The notes: generated from the letters alone by a model not told the origin. 64,000 nt of DNA from Allorhizobium undicola ORS 992 = ATCC 700741 (GCF_000621665.1 NZ_JHXQ01000005.1:124001-188000); one strand, 5' to 3'; counted from the first letter of the stretch, positions 1 through 9,788 are shown. Numbers and translations: made by a program.

Positions 1-1
1 T

Positions 2-370
2 CCGGCGCTCAACGATCATGAGATCGAGCGCATTCTCGACGCAGCCCAGGCTGCCGGTGCCCGCGAGGCAAGTTATGTGTTGTTACGCCTGCCGCTGGAG
101 GTCAGCCCGCTTTTTCGTGACTGGCTGCTGCAAAACTATCCCGATCGTTATCGCCATGTCATGTCGCTGATCCGCTCCATGCGTGACGGCAAGGACTATG
201 ATGCGGAATTTGGCAAGCGCATGAAAGGAGCCGGTCCCTATGCCTGGCAAATCGGACGGCGCTTTGAAATGGCCACGAAGCGGTTGGGGTTGGGGCGCCG
301 CAGTTTGCAATTGCGGGACGATCTGTTCGTACCTCCCAATGGCAGTGGCGTGCAGCTTTCCTTGCTGTAA
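2..370 (+). CDS. PA0069-family radical SAM protein, C-terminal part
   Basis: The reading frame is open from the first bases of the window and stops at 370, so only the last ~122 residues are present; the [4Fe-4S]-binding CxxxCxxC part lies upstream. The visible part has the family's tail: a run like 'VLLRLPLEVSPLFRDWL', then a helical segment about residues crossing from one DNA strand to another, ending 'PPNGSGVQLSLL'. The function of PA0069/Rv2578c-type radical SAM proteins is not well defined. The call rests on the recognisable tail only and on its being next to rnhB, a neighbourhood seen in related genomes. Confidence 0.7.
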   Translation, partial: PALNDHEIERILDAAQAAGAREASYVLLRLPLEVSPLFRDWLLQNYPDRYRHVMSLIRSMRDGKDYDAEFGKRMKGAGPYAWQIGRRFEMATKRLGLGRRSLQLRDDLFVPPNGSGVQLSLL

Positions 371-381
371 GACTGCCGAGA

Positions 382-482
382 GCATAATCCGACCGGAGTG
401 AAACGAGGATCGACAAGATTATGGTTCAAGAAAACAAGGTTAGAGCGCCGATCTGATTCAATCAGATCGAAAAGCGCTCTAA
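382..482 (+). repeat. ~100-bp interspersed repeat, copy 1
   Basis: The same sequence recurs in inverted orientation at 40121-40218, with a few mismatches. Its core is a palindrome (CGATCTGATTCAATCAGATCG region, about 448-468) flanked by GCGCTCT/AGAGCGC arms. It begins directly after the radical SAM stop. Family not named. Confidence 0.75.
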
Positions 483-694
483 GGCATTTCCGGCAGACGT
501 GTCGTTGATTTTGCGCTCAAAAATGCGTCAAATCAAGATTTTGGAGCAATTCAGTTGAACTCGAGTCCACCGGAGGTGCTCTAACTGCGATTCTTATTCA
601 AGGATCTATACAGTCTGCGCAGCCAACAGATGAAGAAAGCGCCATTTATACTTTTAATTTGAAACGTGTGTCCGCCGCAATGCATACGTTTCAT

Positions 695-731
695 GAGAGC
701 GGCGGCGCACCCCGAAAATGCCGCCGCTCTC
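695..731. repeat. GC-rich perfect hairpin
   Basis: A 12-bp perfect inverted repeat (GAGAGCGGCGGC / GCCGCCGCTCTC) is separated by 13 bases. There is no T-run after it, so it is not a clear terminator; it may be a REP-like palindrome. Confidence 0.5.
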
Positions 732-799
732 CTCTCTCACCCCACCTGATTTCAAGATGAGCATGTTATTTTAGATGTTTTGCCGCCAAAACAATGACT

Positions 800-905
800 T
801 ACAGTGTAGGGCGTTTTATCGAGCGCACATAGCACGCCGTAACACTTTAAATATGCTGCATGATTTATCTTTCAGATCGATTCCGGTTTACGCAATCATG
901 CAATA
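800..905 (-). repeat. RIME1/Bru-RS-type element, decayed copy
   Basis: This copy is 106 bp from TA to TA, the same length and layout as the intact copies (GTAACACTTTAAA centre, GCATAATT-like right palindrome), but with many substitutions. It suggests an old insertion. Confidence 0.6.
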
Positions 906-1026
906 GAGAAGCGCGCAAACTCACCCTTTGCGGGCTATCAATCAGCAAATGTTCATCCCATACCAGCAAACGATCCGGTCATCGTCTGGCATAGATTTGC
1001 AGCGCCGTGCAATTTGATAAACGCTC

Positions 1027-1132
1027 TACTACATAATTCCTTAAATCGGAATCGATTTAAGGTGAAAATTATGCAGCAGATTTAAAGTGTTACAGCGTCC
1101 TTCGTGCGTTTGATAAAACGCACGGCGCTGTA
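1027..1132 (+). repeat. RIME1/Bru-RS-type double-palindrome element
   Basis: This is an intact 106-bp copy bounded by TA dinucleotides. The left palindrome is an imperfect hairpin around TTAAATCGGAATCGATTTAA; the right palindrome is GTGCGTTTGATAAAACGCAC, joined by GCAGATTTAAAGTGTTACAGCG. Such elements are known as RIME1 in rhizobia and Bru-RS1/2 in Brucella. Confidence 0.85.
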
Positions 1133-1522
1133 AGGACATGATAACACTCTGATTTTCCTGCATATCATTCACCTTGATGCGGTCCCGGCTCAAGGACTTA
1201 TGCAGTCAAAGCTTGCCGGAACGGGCGCATTCCCCTGCCAGCCGTTCCGGCGTCGCCGGCCCTGCTTGATGCGCCGTTGTCTGCGCGCCTCAGCAAGGGC
1301 CGGCGATCCTTGTGACTTGTATCAACCATTATCGCCCCGTAGCCCTCTATAAAAGCGATGCCGATTCTGTCCTGCCAGCGCCCACAGGTCGCGCTGTAAT
1401 TGCATATCGGGATGTACATTCACAAAAATGCCGGTTCGCAGCGCAGCAGAGGCTGCGTCCGACAGGAGCAGCGCAGTTTCAGCCCCCTTGCGACGGCGGA
1501 TGCGCTATGCGAACAGAGAGGC

Positions 1523-2182
1523 ATGGCAAAGAAATCAGCGAAAACCACCCCCGCTTTGTTCGACCCAATCCCGCTTGTTCCCGACTTTTCACTGGAAACT
1601 GCGGCGCGAGAGGAGGGTCTCTCGCCCGTTGCAGGCACTGACGAAGCCGGCAGAGGGCCGCTTGCCGGGCCTGTCGTTGCGGCGGCCGTCATTCTCGACC
1701 CGGCAAGAATACCAGCTGGTCTGAACGATTCGAAAAAGCTCTCCCATGCCCGGCGCGAGCTTTTATTTACGGAAATCCTCGATAGCGCGTGCGTGGCTAT
1801 CGCGTCATCCAGCCCGGCCTGTATTGATGCCAGCGATATTCGCAAGGCCAGCCTTGACGCCATGCGCCGTGCCGTCGCGGGCCTCAACATCACCCCCAGA
1901 CTCGTCCTGTGCGATGGCCGCGATGTCCCCCCTGCCCTGCTTTGTCCCGGCAAAGCCATCATCAAAGGCGACGCTCGCTCGCTTTCCATCGCAGCAGCAT
2001 CGATTGTTGCCAAGGTCATGCGCGACCGGATGATGAGCCGCAGCGCGAAATGGTTCCCATCCTATGGCTTCGACATTCATGCCGGATACCCGACGGAGGC
2101 CCATCGCAGGGCGATTGTGGCATATGGGCCATGCGCTCTGCACCGTATGACTTTCAAGCCTTTACGGAAGGATCCTGCCTAG
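1523..2182 (+). CDS. rnhB: ribonuclease HII
   Basis: RNase HII cuts the RNA strand of RNA-DNA hybrids and starts removal of misincorporated ribonucleotides. The 219-residue product shows the signature '[20 protein letters not shown]' with the catalytic Asp-Glu pair, 'LNDSKKLS', and later metal ligands in '[19 protein letters not shown]'. The frame is open further upstream to 1400, but ATG 1523 follows a purine-rich AGAGAGG site and begins 'MAKKSAKT', so I prefer it. It converges on the F0 operon. The stop TAG is followed by GGTGTGTG, which also occurs at the ends of the 59.2-kb repeat. Confidence 0.93.
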   Translation: MAKKSAKTTPALFDPIPLVPDFSLETAAREEGLSPVAGTDEAGRGPLAGPVVAAAVILDPARIPAGLNDSKKLSHARRELLFTEILDSACVAIASSSPACIDASDIRKASLDAMRRAVAGLNITPRLVLCDGRDVPPALLCPGKAIIKGDARSLSIAAASIVAKVMRDRMMSRSAKWFPSYGFDIHAGYPTEAHRRAIVAYGPCALHRMTFKPLRKDPA

Positions 2183-2244
2183 GGTGTGTGAGGCACGATG
2201 CAAACGTGACATTGCTTCCCGGTGCGATCTCCCGGCCTCAGCCA

Positions 2245-2280
2245 AACAAAAAAGCCCGGTCATCACGACGACCGGGCCTC
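2245..2280 (-). terminator. rho-independent terminator of the F0 operon
   Basis: Read on the minus strand there is a GCCCGGT / ACCGGGC stem followed by a T-rich run (complement of AAACAAAAAA at 2244-2253). It lies just past the last F0 gene; it could also stop rnhB transcripts less efficiently. Confidence 0.8.
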
Positions 2281-2302
2281 AGAATGCGTCCTGAACGGAA
2301 GC

Positions 2303-2788
2303 TCAATTCAGACGGGCTTTAACCTGACCGACCGATGACTGGAACAACGCAGCCTGTACCTCGCCCGTTGCGCTTTGGGCCAGCAGTTTTTCGGCTGCGG
2401 CAACAGCAAGGTCTACAGCAGCGGCACGAACAGCCTTGATCGCATCGGCTTCAGCCTGCTGGATCTTCTGCTCGGACATGGCATTGCGCCGTGCGACGAA
2501 TTCCTCGGTCTTCTGCCGGGCTTCTTCTGTCAGGGCCGCAGCTTCGCGTTCGGCAGCAGCAAGAATGGCCTTGGCCTCTTCTTCCGCTTCCTTACGCTTC
2601 TGCTGATAATCGGCAAGAAGCTTCTGGGCCTCTTCGCGAAGCTGGCGTGCCTCGTCAAGTTCGGCCTGAATGTTGGCCGCGCGGCTGTCAAGGGCCTTGG
2701 CCATCATGCCCGGTACCTTGAGATAGGCAATCAGGGCGAGGAAAAGGATAAGGCCGACGAAGGCAAAGAAAGTTGCATCAAAATGCAT
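2303..2788 (-). CDS. atpF: F0F1 ATP synthase subunit b
   Basis: Subunit b is half of the b/b' peripheral stalk that holds F1 against F0 in the inner membrane. The product is about 161 residues starting 'MHFDATFFAFVGLILFLALIAYL': one N-terminal membrane helix, then a long charged coiled coil (rich in Glu/Lys/Ala) to the C-terminus. The open frame extends 13 codons upstream, but ATG 2788 begins at the membrane segment and lies 4 bases after the b' stop, as expected in this operon. It is the last gene of atpI-B-E-b'-b and is followed by a terminator. Confidence 0.93.
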   Translation of the reverse strand: MHFDATFFAFVGLILFLALIAYLKVPGMMAKALDSRAANIQAELDEARQLREEAQKLLADYQQKRKEAEEEAKAILAAAEREAAALTEEARQKTEEFVARRNAMSEQKIQQAEADAIKAVRAAAVDLAVAAAEKLLAQSATGEVQAALFQSSVGQVKARLN

Positions 2789-2792
2789 CGTC

Positions 2793-3374
2793 TCAGGCTC
2801 CCTTTCCGGCGGCGACGGCAGCCGCAATATCGGCCTGCGAAATGCTCTTGCCCGTCAACTGTTCGACGATGGGACCCACCGTTTCCGCAGCGATCGAATC
2901 GACATCGGCGAATGCCTTCGCCTTGATCTCCGCAATGCGGGCCTCGGCAGCCGAAATCTTCTGCGCCAGATCGGCCTCGATTGCAGCGCGGTCGGCATCT
3001 GCCTTGGCCTTTGCAGCCTCGCGGGCGGCGTTGGCGATCTGCGAACCCTTTGCACGGGCCGCACTCAATTCTTTTTCATAGGTCTCGACGGCAGCATCTG
3101 CCTCGGCCTTCATGCGGGTCGCCTCATCGAGGTCGCGCGCGATGCGGTCGTGACGCTGGTCGAGAATGGCGCCGATACGCGGCACCAGCACCTTCTGCAT
3201 GAGCATGTAGAAGAGGCCGAACGTAATGACCAGCCACAGCACCTGCGAAGGATAGGTGGTATGGTCGAAAGGCGGAAATACGCCGCCATGAGCGCCTTCA
3301 TGCGCGACGCCGGTCTCGGTATGGGTCTCAGCCGCAGCCGGAACATCCTCGGCATAGGCGGGAGTCACAAACAT
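2793..3374 (-). CDS. atpF2: F0F1 ATP synthase subunit b'
   Basis: This is the second, diverged stalk subunit typical of phototrophs and many alphaproteobacteria. The product of about 193 residues has an Ala/Glu-rich N-terminal extension after '[10 protein letters not shown]', a membrane helix around '[16 protein letters not shown]', and a coiled-coil domain with R/K/E/A repeats. An upstream in-frame GTG at 3380 is possible, but ATG 3374 is well placed behind GGAGGT. It sits between atpE and atpF. The sequence differs from the Brucella b' I remember, which bears on the genus question. Confidence 0.92.
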   Translation of the reverse strand: MFVTPAYAEDVPAAAETHTETGVAHEGAHGGVFPPFDHTTYPSQVLWLVITFGLFYMLMQKVLVPRIGAILDQRHDRIARDLDEATRMKAEADAAVETYEKELSAARAKGSQIANAAREAAKAKADADRAAIEADLAQKISAAEARIAEIKAKAFADVDSIAAETVGPIVEQLTGKSISQADIAAAVAAGKGA

Positions 3375-3457
3375 GCTCACCTCCAGGTGTATTCACAAAA
3401 GTACGGGATCACGACCGGGTTTCGAAACACGCCGTGATCCCGATCTCCAGCCGTGAA

Positions 3458-3685
3458 TTAGACGGCGAACAGGAGAAGGAGAGCGATGAGCAGCGAGAAG
3501 ATGCCCAGAGCTTCCGTAACGGCGAAGCCGAATACCAGACGGCCGAACTGGCTGTCGGCAGCAGAGGGGTTGCGCAGAGCGCCGGTCAGGTAGTCACCGA
3601 AAATACGGCCGAGAGCCAGCGACGTACCAGCCATGCCGAGGCATGCAAGACCCGCGCCGATAAACTTTGCTGCTTCCGCTTCCAT
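3458..3685 (-). CDS. atpE: F0F1 ATP synthase subunit c
   Basis: Subunit c forms the proton-driven rotor ring. The 75-residue product starts '[20 protein letters not shown]' and consists of two membrane helices joined by a polar loop ('RNPSAAD'); the second helix carries the proton-binding Glu in '[13 protein letters not shown]'. An in-frame extension to 3736 lacks sense; ATG 3685 has AAGGAG upstream. It lies between atpB and the b' gene. Confidence 0.95.
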   Translation of the reverse strand: MEAEAAKFIGAGLACLGMAGTSLALGRIFGDYLTGALRNPSAADSQFGRLVFGFAVTEALGIFSLLIALLLLFAV

Positions 3686-3760
3686 ATGGATACTCCTTCG
3701 AAATGGTTGTTGCGGCTGTTGAGGGCACCCGGTCAAGGCCGGGGCCAGCGACTATTATTC

Positions 3761-4510
3761 TCAGTGACCACCATGCACGGCGTCATTCAGGTACATGCAT
3801 GTCAGTACCGCGAAGACATAGGCCTGAAGGAAGGCAACGAGAAATTCGAGACCGGTCATGGCGACCGTCATCATCAGGGGAAGGACGGCACCGCCGACAC
3901 CGAGAGCACCCAGAGCGCTCATCGACGCCACGAAACCGGCAAAAACCTTAAGCGTAATGTGACCCGCCAGCATATTGGCGAAGAGACGAACCGAAAGGCT
4001 GATCGGACGAGACAGGAAAGAGATGATTTCAATTGCCGAGACAAGCGGCAGCAGCGCCTTTGGCACACCGGCGGGAGCGAAGACACCCAGGAAATGCAGG
4101 CCATGCTTGTAGAAACCATAGACCAGAACAGTTGCGATAACGAAGAGCGCCAGCGCAAAAGTAACGATGATCTGACTGGTGATCGTAAAGAAATACGGCA
4201 TCATGCCCAGAAGATTGGCCGTCAGCACGAACATGAACAGCGAAAACACCATGGGGAAGAAGGCCATGCCATGCCCGCCCGTACCCTCGCGCAACATGTT
4301 TGCCACGAATTCATAGGACATCTCGGCAACGGACTGCGCACGGCCCGGCACCACCGCCCGGCGCGAGCTGGCCAGATAAAGGAAGCCAGAGGCAGCAGCA
4401 ACGGTTGCCACCATGAAAAGCGAAGCGTTGGTGAAGGACAGATCCAGACCACCAATTTCGATCGGAACAATCTTCTGGATCAGGAACTGATGAGTCGGAT
4501 CGTTTGACAC
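3761..4510 (-). CDS. atpB: F0F1 ATP synthase subunit a
   Basis: Subunit a supplies the proton half-channels beside the c ring. The 249-residue polytopic protein has the diagnostic '[17 protein letters not shown]' motif with the essential Arg (about residue 178) and the C-terminal '[19 protein letters not shown]' helix. Five to six hydrophobic helices are visible. It follows atpI by 69 bases and precedes atpE. Confidence 0.95.
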   Translation of the reverse strand: MSNDPTHQFLIQKIVPIEIGGLDLSFTNASLFMVATVAAASGFLYLASSRRAVVPGRAQSVAEMSYEFVANMLREGTGGHGMAFFPMVFSLFMFVLTANLLGMMPYFFTITSQIIVTFALALFVIATVLVYGFYKHGLHFLGVFAPAGVPKALLPLVSAIEIISFLSRPISLSVRLFANMLAGHITLKVFAGFVASMSALGALGVGGAVLPLMMTVAMTGLEFLVAFLQAYVFAVLTCMYLNDAVHGGH

Positions 4511-4579
4511 CTGATGCTCTCTTTCGCTGCGCCGCTTCCACGGCCATCTTCACTAATCGTCGCGACGCTTGCGCCGCAC

Positions 4580-4927
4580 CTACTTCTTGTTTTCACCCGG
4601 ACTGCGATCCGCAGGATGGGGAGAGGATACCTTGCCCACCGCACGCAACACATTCAAAACACCAGCGCAGAAGCCAAGCAGAAGAAGAATAATCAGCCCC
4701 CACGGCGACGTCCCGGCGAAACGGTCGAGGAGATAACCGAGAAGCGCCCCCACGATCACAGCTGAAAGGAACTCGCTCGAGAGCTTCATCGCCTCGCCGA
4801 AGCCTTTGCGGCTTGCAGCGGCGCTTGCGCCCTTGTCTGCGTCGTCCCCTGCCTTGGCCTTCAATCCGGCCAGCTTGTCCCCCAGCCGGTTGCGGCGATC
4901 TTCCAGGTTCTTCTCTTGGTCATCCAC
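4580..4927 (-). CDS. atpI: F0F1 ATP synthase assembly protein AtpI
   Basis: AtpI is a small membrane protein that assists c-ring assembly. The product (about 115 residues) has a charged N-terminus ('DDQEKNLEDRRNRL') and two membrane helices ('FLSAVIVGALLGYLLDRF', 'WGLIILLLLGFCAGVLNVL'). The open frame reaches 5038, but a GTG at 4927 has a strong GGAGG eight bases upstream and gives the usual AtpI length, so I choose it. It is the first gene of the F0 operon. Confidence 0.85.
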   Translation of the reverse strand: MDDQEKNLEDRRNRLGDKLAGLKAKAGDDADKGASAAASRKGFGEAMKLSSEFLSAVIVGALLGYLLDRFAGTSPWGLIILLLLGFCAGVLNVLRAVGKVSSPHPADRSPGENKK

Positions 4928-5256
4928 GGTGTTTTCCTCCTTCCGTCCGAAACCGCCAGAGCCGAAATACGGCTCAGGCGAATATGCAAACGGCGCGGAA
5001 ACAACCCCTTCGGCCCGTTTTGAAGTCGGGCGCACCATAATTTTGCCGCCTCATATAGTCAAGCATGGCAGCGAGAATGCCCACGACAAATTAATAGATT
5101 AAAAACAATGGCTTACCGGGTAAAATCGGTTTAATCCGTTTAGACGTTGCGTTTTTGCCGGCTCCGACCGGCAAAAACTCCATAAATTCCCGATGAACAA
5201 AGGTTATTTCCGCGCCGCGCCACCGGCTGTCGTCCACTGAAACCGGTGGCCGGGAA

Positions 5257-7158
5257 TCAGATGATGACGTGGCTTCCCAGTTCCACGACGCGATTTGCCG
5301 GGAGACGGAAATAATCCGACGGATCGGCGGCGGAATTTGCTAGCGCAATGAACAACCTGTCCTGCCAGTTCGGCATTCCTGCCTTTGCATCCGGCACCAG
5401 CTTGCGCCGGCCAAGGTAGAAGGAGGTGGACATGATGTCGAATTTGAGCCCGCCCTTGCGCAGCCTTGCGAGCGCCTGCGAAACATTCTGCTGCTCCATG
5501 TAGCCGAAGCGGATTTCGACTCGAGAGAAGCGCTCGGACAGACTTTCGGCCACGAATCGCTCGGCCTCGGTTGCGCGGGGGCGATTGACCGTCTTGATCG
5601 TCAGAATGATGTTCTTCTCATGCAGCACATGATTGTGCTTGAGATTGTGCAGCAGCGCGGCAGGCGCTGTTTCGGGATCGCTGGTCAGGAAAATTGCCGT
5701 GCCTGGCACCGAAACCGGGGCATGGTCGCTCTTTCTCTCGATGGAGGGAATGAAGGACGACAGCGGAATATCGGCATGGCGTGTCTTGGCAAACAGGATT
5801 GCCGTCCCGCGCCGCCACGTCCACATGACAATGGTGAAGGCCGCGGCAAACAGCACCGGAATATAGCCGCCGTCATGGATCTTCAGGAGGTTCGCGCCCA
5901 GGAAGACCATTTCAAGAGCCAGAAGCGGCGTGAGCAGCAGCAGCGCCACGATAACCGACCATTTCCACTTCACACGCACGAATTCGAAGGCCATGATCGT
6001 GGTGACGACCATGGCGCCCGTGACCGAGATGCCATAGGCAGTGGCCAGAGCATCGGAGCTTTCGAACAGCAGCACCAGCCCCAGCACGCCGATCAGCAAC
6101 AGGCTGTTGACCGAAGGCAGATAGATCTGGCCCGTATGGGTTTCGGACGTAAAGAGAATTTCCATGCGCGGCAGGAAGCCGAGATGGATGGCCTGACGCA
6201 CCATGGAGAAGGCTCCGGTGATCACCGCCTGACTGGCGATGACAGTGGCGGCGGTGGCCAGAATGACGACCGGCAAAATCGCCCAGCCCGGAAACATCAG
6301 ATAGAAGGGATCGGTCGCGAATTGCGGATCCTTCAGCACCAGCGCGCCCTGTCCGAGATAGTTCAGCACCAGTGCCGGGAAGACCAGCACGAACCAGGCC
6401 CATTGGATGGGGCGGCGGCCGAAATGGCCGAGATCGGCGTAAAGCGCTTCCGCCCCGGTGACGGTGAGGAAGACAGAGCCCAGCACGACGAAGCCGAGGA
6501 ATTTTTCCTGCAACAGGAACGTCACTGCGTGAATGGGGTTGAAGGCCCGGAAGATTGCCGGATCATCGAAGATATGCGCAACGCCGCCCGCCGCCATGAC
6601 GATAAACCACACGGCGGTGATGGGGCCGAAGAAATTCGCCACCACTTCCGTTCCGCGCGATTGCACGAGGAACAGCAGGATGAGAATGACCACCGAAATC
6701 GGCACGATGAAGCCATCGGCATGGGGCATGACAAGTTTCAGGCCCTCCACGGCGGAAAGCACCGAAAGCGCCGGTGTAATCATGGCATCGCCCAGAAAGA
6801 GCGCGGCCCCCACCAGACCAAGGATCATCAGCACGACCGTATGCTTGCCCGCCGATTTGCTGAGCAGCGCCAGCAGGGACAGCGTTCCGCCTTCGCCGTC
6901 ATTGTCGGCGCGCAGCAGAAACAGCACATATTTCAAGGTTACGATGATGGTGAGGGTCCACACGATCAGCGAGGTGAGGCCGATGACCTCGAAGCGGGTG
7001 ATGCCGTCATGGGCAATGGGTTTCAAGGCCTCGCGGAAGGCATAAAGCGGGCTGGTTCCGATATCGCCATAGACGACACCGACCGAGCCGAGCGCCAGCA
7101 GCAGGAAGCTGCGCAGATCCTTGTTGGGTTCGGTCGTATGGGAGGTTTCCTGGGACAT
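5257..7158 (-). CDS. kup: Kup/Trk-type potassium uptake protein
   Basis: Kup is a K+/H+ symporter of the inner membrane. The product from ATG 7158 has 633 residues: a polytopic N-terminal ~430 residues with the family signature '[19 protein letters not shown]' and '[10 protein letters not shown]', then a soluble C-terminal domain beginning around '[17 protein letters not shown]'. The frame is open to 7236, but the upstream part overlaps the end of corA and lacks family resemblance. It lies 16 bases after corA on the same strand, so the two cation transporters are probably co-transcribed. Long frames on the opposite strand are shadows. Confidence 0.93.
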   Translation of the reverse strand: MSQETSHTTEPNKDLRSFLLLALGSVGVVYGDIGTSPLYAFREALKPIAHDGITRFEVIGLTSLIVWTLTIIVTLKYVLFLLRADNDGEGGTLSLLALLSKSAGKHTVVLMILGLVGAALFLGDAMITPALSVLSAVEGLKLVMPHADGFIVPISVVILILLFLVQSRGTEVVANFFGPITAVWFIVMAAGGVAHIFDDPAIFRAFNPIHAVTFLLQEKFLGFVVLGSVFLTVTGAEALYADLGHFGRRPIQWAWFVLVFPALVLNYLGQGALVLKDPQFATDPFYLMFPGWAILPVVILATAATVIASQAVITGAFSMVRQAIHLGFLPRMEILFTSETHTGQIYLPSVNSLLLIGVLGLVLLFESSDALATAYGISVTGAMVVTTIMAFEFVRVKWKWSVIVALLLLTPLLALEMVFLGANLLKIHDGGYIPVLFAAAFTIVMWTWRRGTAILFAKTRHADIPLSSFIPSIERKSDHAPVSVPGTAIFLTSDPETAPAALLHNLKHNHVLHEKNIILTIKTVNRPRATEAERFVAESLSERFSRVEIRFGYMEQQNVSQALARLRKGGLKFDIMSTSFYLGRRKLVPDAKAGMPNWQDRLFIALANSAADPSDYFRLPANRVVELGSHVII

Positions 7159-7174
7159 CGATCGATACAGGCTC

Positions 7175-8152
7175 TCAGAGCCAGCCTTTCCAACGGAAAA
7201 ACAGGAAGGGAATGACAGCGGACAAAACCATGGCAATCAGCGCAAGCGGATAGCCGAGGCTCCAGTCCAGCTCGGGCATGAACTTGAAATTCATGCCATA
7301 AATGGAAGCCACCAGCGTCGGCGGCAGAAAAACCACCGAAGCGATGGAGAAAATCTTGATGATCGCATTCTGCTCGACATTGATGAGGCCGAGCGAGGCA
7401 TCCAGCATGAAGGCTATATTGCTGCCAACGAATGCCGCATGTTCAGAAAGCGAATGCAGGTCCTGCGCCACCACCTGACAGAGGCCGAGTGCTTCGGCAT
7501 TTCGGCTCATCGGTTCCACCGACATCACAAAGCCAACCAGGCGCGAAAGCGACACGAGACTATCGCGCGTCTTGCTGACGAGCCGCTGGAAACCGGCAAT
7601 ATCCAGAAGCTTGTCTTCGAGCTGGCGTGCCGGGCGCGTCTTTGCCGCGCGCCGGTCCAGAAAGATCTCGCTCGCCAGACTATCCAGGCGTGCGCCGGCT
7701 ATTTCCAGGATTTCGGCGGTGCGGTCCGCCACGGTCTCCATCAGGCCAGCCATCATGCCCTCTGCCGTGTCAAAGCTGCCCTTGCTGCGGCCGAGCCCGG
7801 CGATGAAAAGATCGAAGGCGCGGGGCTCGGCATAGCGCACCGTCACCAGCCGCCCGCCGCCGAGAATGAAGGCAACATCGGTCAGAAAGGGCAAATTGCT
7901 GTCTGCCTTACAGATCAGCGAAGCGGTCATGTAAACGCCATGATCGTCCCCATACAAACGGCTTGAAGGTTCGATGTCCTTCAAATCATCGCGTGTTGGC
8001 AGGGGCATTGCCAGAAGCCCCTCCATTAAACGCTCTTCCGTCCTGTCGGGTTGAATGAGATCGATCCAAAGGATTGATTCATCCAGTTTGTCCGGCGCCG
8101 CGCTGGGCAAAATAAGCTCTGCCGTCCCGTCGCACCTGTATGCCCTGATCAA
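7175..8152 (-). CDS. corA: CorA-family magnesium/divalent metal transporter
   Basis: CorA forms a pentameric inner-membrane channel for Mg2+ (or Co/Ni/Zn). The 325-residue product has a cytoplasmic alpha/beta N-terminal domain, a long helical stalk, and two C-terminal membrane helices; the loop after the first carries the signature 'YGMNF'. It ends in a basic 'RWKGWL' tail, as in the family. It is upstream of kup in a probable two-gene operon. Some members export Zn2+ (ZntB), so the ion is inferred. Confidence 0.9.
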   Translation of the reverse strand: MIRAYRCDGTAELILPSAAPDKLDESILWIDLIQPDRTEERLMEGLLAMPLPTRDDLKDIEPSSRLYGDDHGVYMTASLICKADSNLPFLTDVAFILGGGRLVTVRYAEPRAFDLFIAGLGRSKGSFDTAEGMMAGLMETVADRTAEILEIAGARLDSLASEIFLDRRAAKTRPARQLEDKLLDIAGFQRLVSKTRDSLVSLSRLVGFVMSVEPMSRNAEALGLCQVVAQDLHSLSEHAAFVGSNIAFMLDASLGLINVEQNAIIKIFSIASVVFLPPTLVASIYGMNFKFMPELDWSLGYPLALIAMVLSAVIPFLFFRWKGWL

Positions 8153-8179
8153 ATCTGTACCTTCGCCCGCTGACGGTTA

Positions 8180-8223
8180 ATACCAAGGCTCGAAGATGCT
8201 GGCGCATCCTCGCCTTGAAGGGA
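8180..8223 (+). repeat. 'ACCAAGGCTC' hairpin repeat, copy 1
   Basis: An imperfect hairpin (CAAGGC...AGATGC / GCATCC...GCCTTG) between corA and terC. Further copies are at 9411-9452 and, interrupted by other repeats, at 48719-48924. Confidence 0.65.
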
Positions 8224-8286
8224 TTTCGAATAGCCCGATTGCCTTGTGGCGTGAGATATTCGAAAAAGGAATACCAGACGTCATTT

Positions 8287-9273
8287 TCAGTGACCCTTGG
8301 TATAATGCGTTTTGGTCTTCAGCAGCGAACCAATAACACCTGACAACAGGATGGCAAGCGTAATTACGAGCGACACCAGCGGTGGCATCTTGCCCAGCCC
8401 AAGCATTTCACCCAGCAAAATCTTGCCGCCAATGAAGACAAGAACCGCCGAGAGCGCGTATTTCAACAAGATGAAGCGTTCGAGCATGGCGGAAAGCGCG
8501 AAATACAGCGCGCGCAGGCCGAGAATGGCGGCGATGTTGGAGGTGAACACCAGATAGGGATCGGTGGTGATGGAGAAAATCGCCGGCACGCTATCCACGG
8601 CAAAAATCACGTCTGCCAGTTCCACCATGACCAGCGCCAGAAAGAGCGGCGTTGCATAAAGCCGTGTCTTGCCCACCTCGTCGCCGGGCCTTGGCAGGCG
8701 CACGAAGAATTTCTGCCCGTGCAATTCCTCGGTGATCGGCAGCCGTTTGTGCAGGAAGCGGAGAACGGGATTTCCTGCCACGTCATACTGCTCTTCCGCC
8801 GAAAGCAGCATCTTGATGCCCGTATAGACGAGAAACGCGGCAAAAACATAAAGAACCCAGTGAAACTGATCGACGATGGCCGTGCCCGCCGCCACCATGA
8901 TGCCGCGCAGCAGCACTACACCGATAATGCCATAGACCAGGGCCCGGTGCTGCAAGTGCTGCGGGATCTGGAAATAGCCGAAGATCAGCGCGATGACGAA
9001 GATATTGTCGAGCGACAGGCTCTCTTCCACGACATAGCCGGTCAGATAGAGAATGGCCGCGTCATGGCCGAGCCGCCACCAGATGAAGCCGCCGAAGGCA
9101 ATTCCCATGGCGATGTAGAAGGCTGAAAGCTTCATGCTCTGCGCCACGTCGATATGGTGGCTGCGGGCGCTCAGTACGCCAAGATCGAGAACGAGAAGCA
9201 CGAGAACGAAAGCAAGAAATCCAAGCCACATCCACAGGGGTTGCCCCATGAAATCCGCCAGTATCCAATCCAT
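8287..9273 (-). CDS. TerC-family membrane protein (Alx/TerC)
   Basis: TerC proteins are inner-membrane proteins linked to tellurite resistance, pH response and manganese export. The 328-residue product has about nine membrane segments and the family motifs 'EESLSLDNIFVIALIF' and 'ELADVIFAVDSVPAIFSIT', with acidic residues inside helices. A soluble loop of ~50 residues ('AEEQYDVAGNPVLRFLHKRLPITEELHG') is typical of the long Alx-like form. I looked at the leader for a manganese (yybP-ykoY-like) riboswitch and saw none that I could support. Confidence 0.88.
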   Translation of the reverse strand: MDWILADFMGQPLWMWLGFLAFVLVLLVLDLGVLSARSHHIDVAQSMKLSAFYIAMGIAFGGFIWWRLGHDAAILYLTGYVVEESLSLDNIFVIALIFGYFQIPQHLQHRALVYGIIGVVLLRGIMVAAGTAIVDQFHWVLYVFAAFLVYTGIKMLLSAEEQYDVAGNPVLRFLHKRLPITEELHGQKFFVRLPRPGDEVGKTRLYATPLFLALVMVELADVIFAVDSVPAIFSITTDPYLVFTSNIAAILGLRALYFALSAMLERFILLKYALSAVLVFIGGKILLGEMLGLGKMPPLVSLVITLAILLSGVIGSLLKTKTHYTKGH

Positions 9274-9410
9274 GAGACCTCCACAGGTTCGACGTTGCTC
9301 ATCACAACAACTCCGACATCACGGGAAAGCCGAATATTCCCGCCAGAGGGGCCCGCAGTTGCACATTTCAAAGCGTGTCGCGATCTTTCAGATTCGCTTC
9401 CGACGCTTAA

Positions 9411-9452
9411 ATACCAAGGCTCTAAGATGCTAACCCATCCTCGCCTTAAAGA
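9411..9452 (+). repeat. 'ACCAAGGCTC' hairpin repeat, copy 2
   Basis: This copy matches 8180-8223 and the split copy at 48.7 kb, and is directly followed by another palindromic stretch (9461-9526). Confidence 0.6.
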
Positions 9453-9460
9453 CATTCTTT

Positions 9461-9526
9461 TGTCGCGTGTCGTTATCGCAAAACCGCTGCACGCTTTTGC
9501 GCGACATGCCTTAGCGTGCGATAACG
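9461..9526 (+). repeat. crossing inverted repeats upstream of terC
   Basis: Two perfect inverted repeats interlock: TGTCGCG (9461-9467) with CGCGACA (9500-9506), and CGTTATCGCA (9471-9480) with TGCGATAACG (9517-9526). The text resembles common rhizobial palindromic repeats with an AAACCGCTGCAC.CTTTTGCG core. No gene is visible in 9274-9800 apart from repeats. Confidence 0.5.
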
Positions 9527-9758
9527 CGGTATGCAGCAGCTTGTTCAAAAATACAAGCATATCTCCAAACCGACCTGTCCACAGGCGTGAATTGATTTCG
9601 GTCAATGCAGCCCCAACTCTGCATTGGTATTTCGACCCCGTTGCAATCCCTTGAAGTGCTCTGCCTTTATCAAACGCAGGGTGCTGATATGGGGATGAGA
9701 AAGCAAAAGCCGCCGAACCCTACACCTGGCGGCGCTGCCGCCGTCCGGACGGCCGGTA

Positions 9759-9788
9759 CCTAGGGAAAACAGGCCGGTTTTCCCTAGG
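9759..9788. repeat. perfect 12-bp palindrome
   Basis: CCTAGGGAAAAC and GTTTTCCCTAGG are separated by six bases. It could be a terminator-like hairpin or a palindromic repeat; no T-run follows. Confidence 0.5.

Larger units (their letters stand above)
371..1522. other. 1.15 kb repeat-rich gap between radical SAM gene and rnhB
   Basis: This stretch holds no convincing gene. It contains a ~100-bp repeat (382-482) shared with 40.1 kb, a GC-rich hairpin (695-731), one decayed and one intact RIME1/Bru-RS element (800-905, 1027-1132), and the leader of rnhB. Short open frames here lack ribosome sites and family resemblance. The parts 483-694, 732-799 and 906-1026 show nothing I can name. Confidence 0.6.

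Noticed and set aside
1198..1419. Small minus-strand gene before rnhB
   Set aside because: No ribosome site, no family, and it overlaps the likely rnhB leader.
5620..7215. 531-codon open frame opposite kup
   Set aside because: Composition (His/Gln/Arg-rich) and position are those of a shadow of a hydrophobic protein gene.
9274..9410. yybP-ykoY (manganese) riboswitch before terC
   Set aside because: I looked for the conserved GGGGAGTA-like core and could not find it.
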